Shown piece by piece: positions 63,029 to 64,000 of a stretch of DNA of 64,000 nucleotides. This DNA is from Bacteroidota bacterium (lineage in GTDB: Bacteria; Bacteroidota; Bacteroidia; Bacteroidales; VadinHA17), in the NCBI GenBank assembly GCA_029547705.1, contig JAKPOU010000035.1, forward strand, positions 1 to 64,000, read 5' to 3'. How positions within the stretch are numbered: the stretch's first letter is position 1; every line of letters begins with the position of its first letter. The notes beneath the pieces are model-generated. The model was not told where the DNA came from and ran no database searches. It worked only from the letters and a program-made list of their open reading frames with translations. Made by a program: the position numbers and the translations under genes.

Positions 63029-64000
63029 ATGCCCCGCTCAGATGATAAAATCAAAGCAGTTTTTTCAGTCGTGAACTGTATCTGTCACGACCAGAGGGTT
63101 TTGAAGATAGCTGGTGTGGTAAATGATCTGGGATGCAATGTCACAATCATAGGAAGACGGAAAGGAGACTGCTGCAGGGAAAGTGATCTCCCATTCAGGA
63201 CATTCAGATTCAGAATGTTGTTTAACAGGGGATTTCTTTTCTATTCATTTTTCAACATACGTCTGTTCTTTTACCTGCTTTTCCATAACTATGATGTTAT
63301 GATAGCAAACGACCTGGATACATTGCTGCCCAATTTCCTGGTTGCAGTACTGAAACGCAGATCCCTGGTATATGATTCACATGAGTATTTTACTGGTGTT
63401 CCGGAACTGACGGGAAGGATATTTGTGACGTGGGTCTGGAAGACCATCGAAAGTTATATTTTTCCCCGGCTGAAGCATGTAATGACAGTAAGTGATTCAC
63501 TGGCACTGCAGTATGAAAAGGAATACGGCATTCGTCCTGTCACGGTGAGAAATTGCTCTGTATCATCCGCCGGCATTGAAGGATATTCAGGAAATGAAAC
63601 CGGAATAAAGGCCGGGGATCTTCTGCTGATTTTCCAGGGCGGAGGTATCAATATTGACAGGGGAGGGGAGGAACTTGTTGAGGCAATGCGTTATACTTCC
63701 GGAGTAAGTCTTATTGTTGCCGGTTCGGGAGATGTCATCGGCAGGCTTAAAAACAGAGTCCTTGACCTGGAACTGGCGGACAGGATTTTATTTCTTGATA
63801 TGATGCCATGGGAGGAGCTGATGAAGTATACCCGTTCGGCTGATGCAGGGCTCAGCCTCGACAAGGATACCAATATGAACTACAGGTTCAGCCTTCCGAA
63901 CAAGCTCTTTGATTATATTTCGGCCGGAATACCGGTTATAGCCGGAAATCTGCCGGAAGTAGCGGGTATTATAAAAAAATATGACTGCGGTATAATTATT
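63029..64000 (+). CDS. Glycosyltransferase family 4 (incomplete at the window edge)
   Basis: The frame is open from the ATG at 63029 to the end of the window (324 codons) and has no stop, so it was absent from the ORF track. It starts MPRSDDKIKAVFSVVNCI. CHDQRVLKIAGVVNDLGC is the usual N-terminal lobe of GT4 enzymes, with VMIANDLDTLLPN and LVYDSHEYF after it. The C-terminal lobe has LLLIFQGGGINIDRGGE and, near the edge, FSLPNKLFDYISAGIPVIAG with the nucleotide-sugar-binding region. It transfers a sugar to an acceptor in glycan or lipid-linked synthesis; donor and acceptor are unknown. Confidence 0.88.
   Translation, partial: MPRSDDKIKAVFSVVNCICHDQRVLKIAGVVNDLGCNVTIIGRRKGDCCRESDLPFRTFRFRMLFNRGFLFYSFFNIRLFFYLLFHNYDVMIANDLDTLLPNFLVAVLKRRSLVYDSHEYFTGVPELTGRIFVTWVWKTIESYIFPRLKHVMTVSDSLALQYEKEYGIRPVTVRNCSVSSAGIEGYSGNETGIKAGDLLLIFQGGGINIDRGGEELVEAMRYTSGVSLIVAGSGDVIGRLKNRVLDLELADRILFLDMMPWEELMKYTRSADAGLSLDKDTNMNYRFSLPNKLFDYISAGIPVIAGNLPEVAGIIKKYDCGIII

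Overview
The window looks like a chromosome segment of a fermentative, polysaccharide- and protein-degrading Bacteroidetes (Bacteroidales or Marinilabiliales type). The signs are two SusC/SusD pairs, a type IX secretion C-terminal domain, Bacteroidetes-type promoters (TTTG, 19-20 bp, TAnnTTTG), weak Shine-Dalgarno sequences and indolepyruvate:ferredoxin oxidoreductase. No rRNA, tRNA or CRISPR array was seen.

Region by region. (1) 1-3020: an IS4-type transposase gene read leftwards, split by a ~1.97-kb group II intron that carries its own reverse transcriptase/maturase. The intron sits inside the codon for the transposase's catalytic glutamate. (2) 3021-11995: a visibly AT-rich leftward block with a lipoprotein aldose epimerase, a type-IX-secreted beta-helix protein, a TonB-dependent receptor and a heparinase II/III-type polysaccharide lyase. 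It is followed by ~0.8 kb of decayed, gene-poor DNA. (3) 11996-22851: a rightward cluster of higher GC with kduI, kduD, a Tat-exported DegT/StrS-type aminotransferase, a beta-propeller lipoprotein, three Gfo/Idh/MocA oxidoreductases (two with Tat signals), an unknown anchored protein and an alpha/beta hydrolase. Regions 2 and 3 together look like a uronate-polysaccharide utilisation locus: the lyase makes unsaturated uronate and KduI/KduD convert it to 2-keto-3-deoxygluconate. The exported oxidoreductases and aminotransferase suggest additional keto- or amino-sugar chemistry outside the cytoplasm, which is the best candidate for something undescribed here.

(4) 22802-33247: membrane and lipoprotein genes of unknown role, a secreted ankyrin-repeat protein, a beta-lactamase-fold hydrolase, a YedK/HMCES protein, a tricorn protease homologue with a one-base frameshift, a TonB-like protein and a carboxypeptidase-regulatory-domain protein. 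(5) 33369-38454: iorA-iorB-dipeptidyl peptidase, apparently one operon for peptide breakdown and 2-oxoacid oxidation, converging on ssb. (6) 38658-48442: two tandem SusC/SusD pairs, each closed by a clear intrinsic terminator.

(7) 48601-55366: a divergent operon behind a very good Bacteroidetes promoter. It encodes a PD40-propeller protein with a CxxCH haem motif, a DUF6057-like membrane protein and a DUF5107-like protein with TPR repeats. (8) 55450-64000: mostly housekeeping and secreted functions: a small lipoprotein, a zinc-ribbon protein behind an 18-bp perfect palindrome, a PIG-L deacetylase, an M28 peptidase, a TlpA-like thioredoxin, a beta-barrel protein, MltG, MurB and a glycosyltransferase that runs off the right edge.

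Family names come from recognised motifs and memory of the families; no database search was run. Start codons were moved from the ORF track where a signal peptide, promoter or overlap argued for it.
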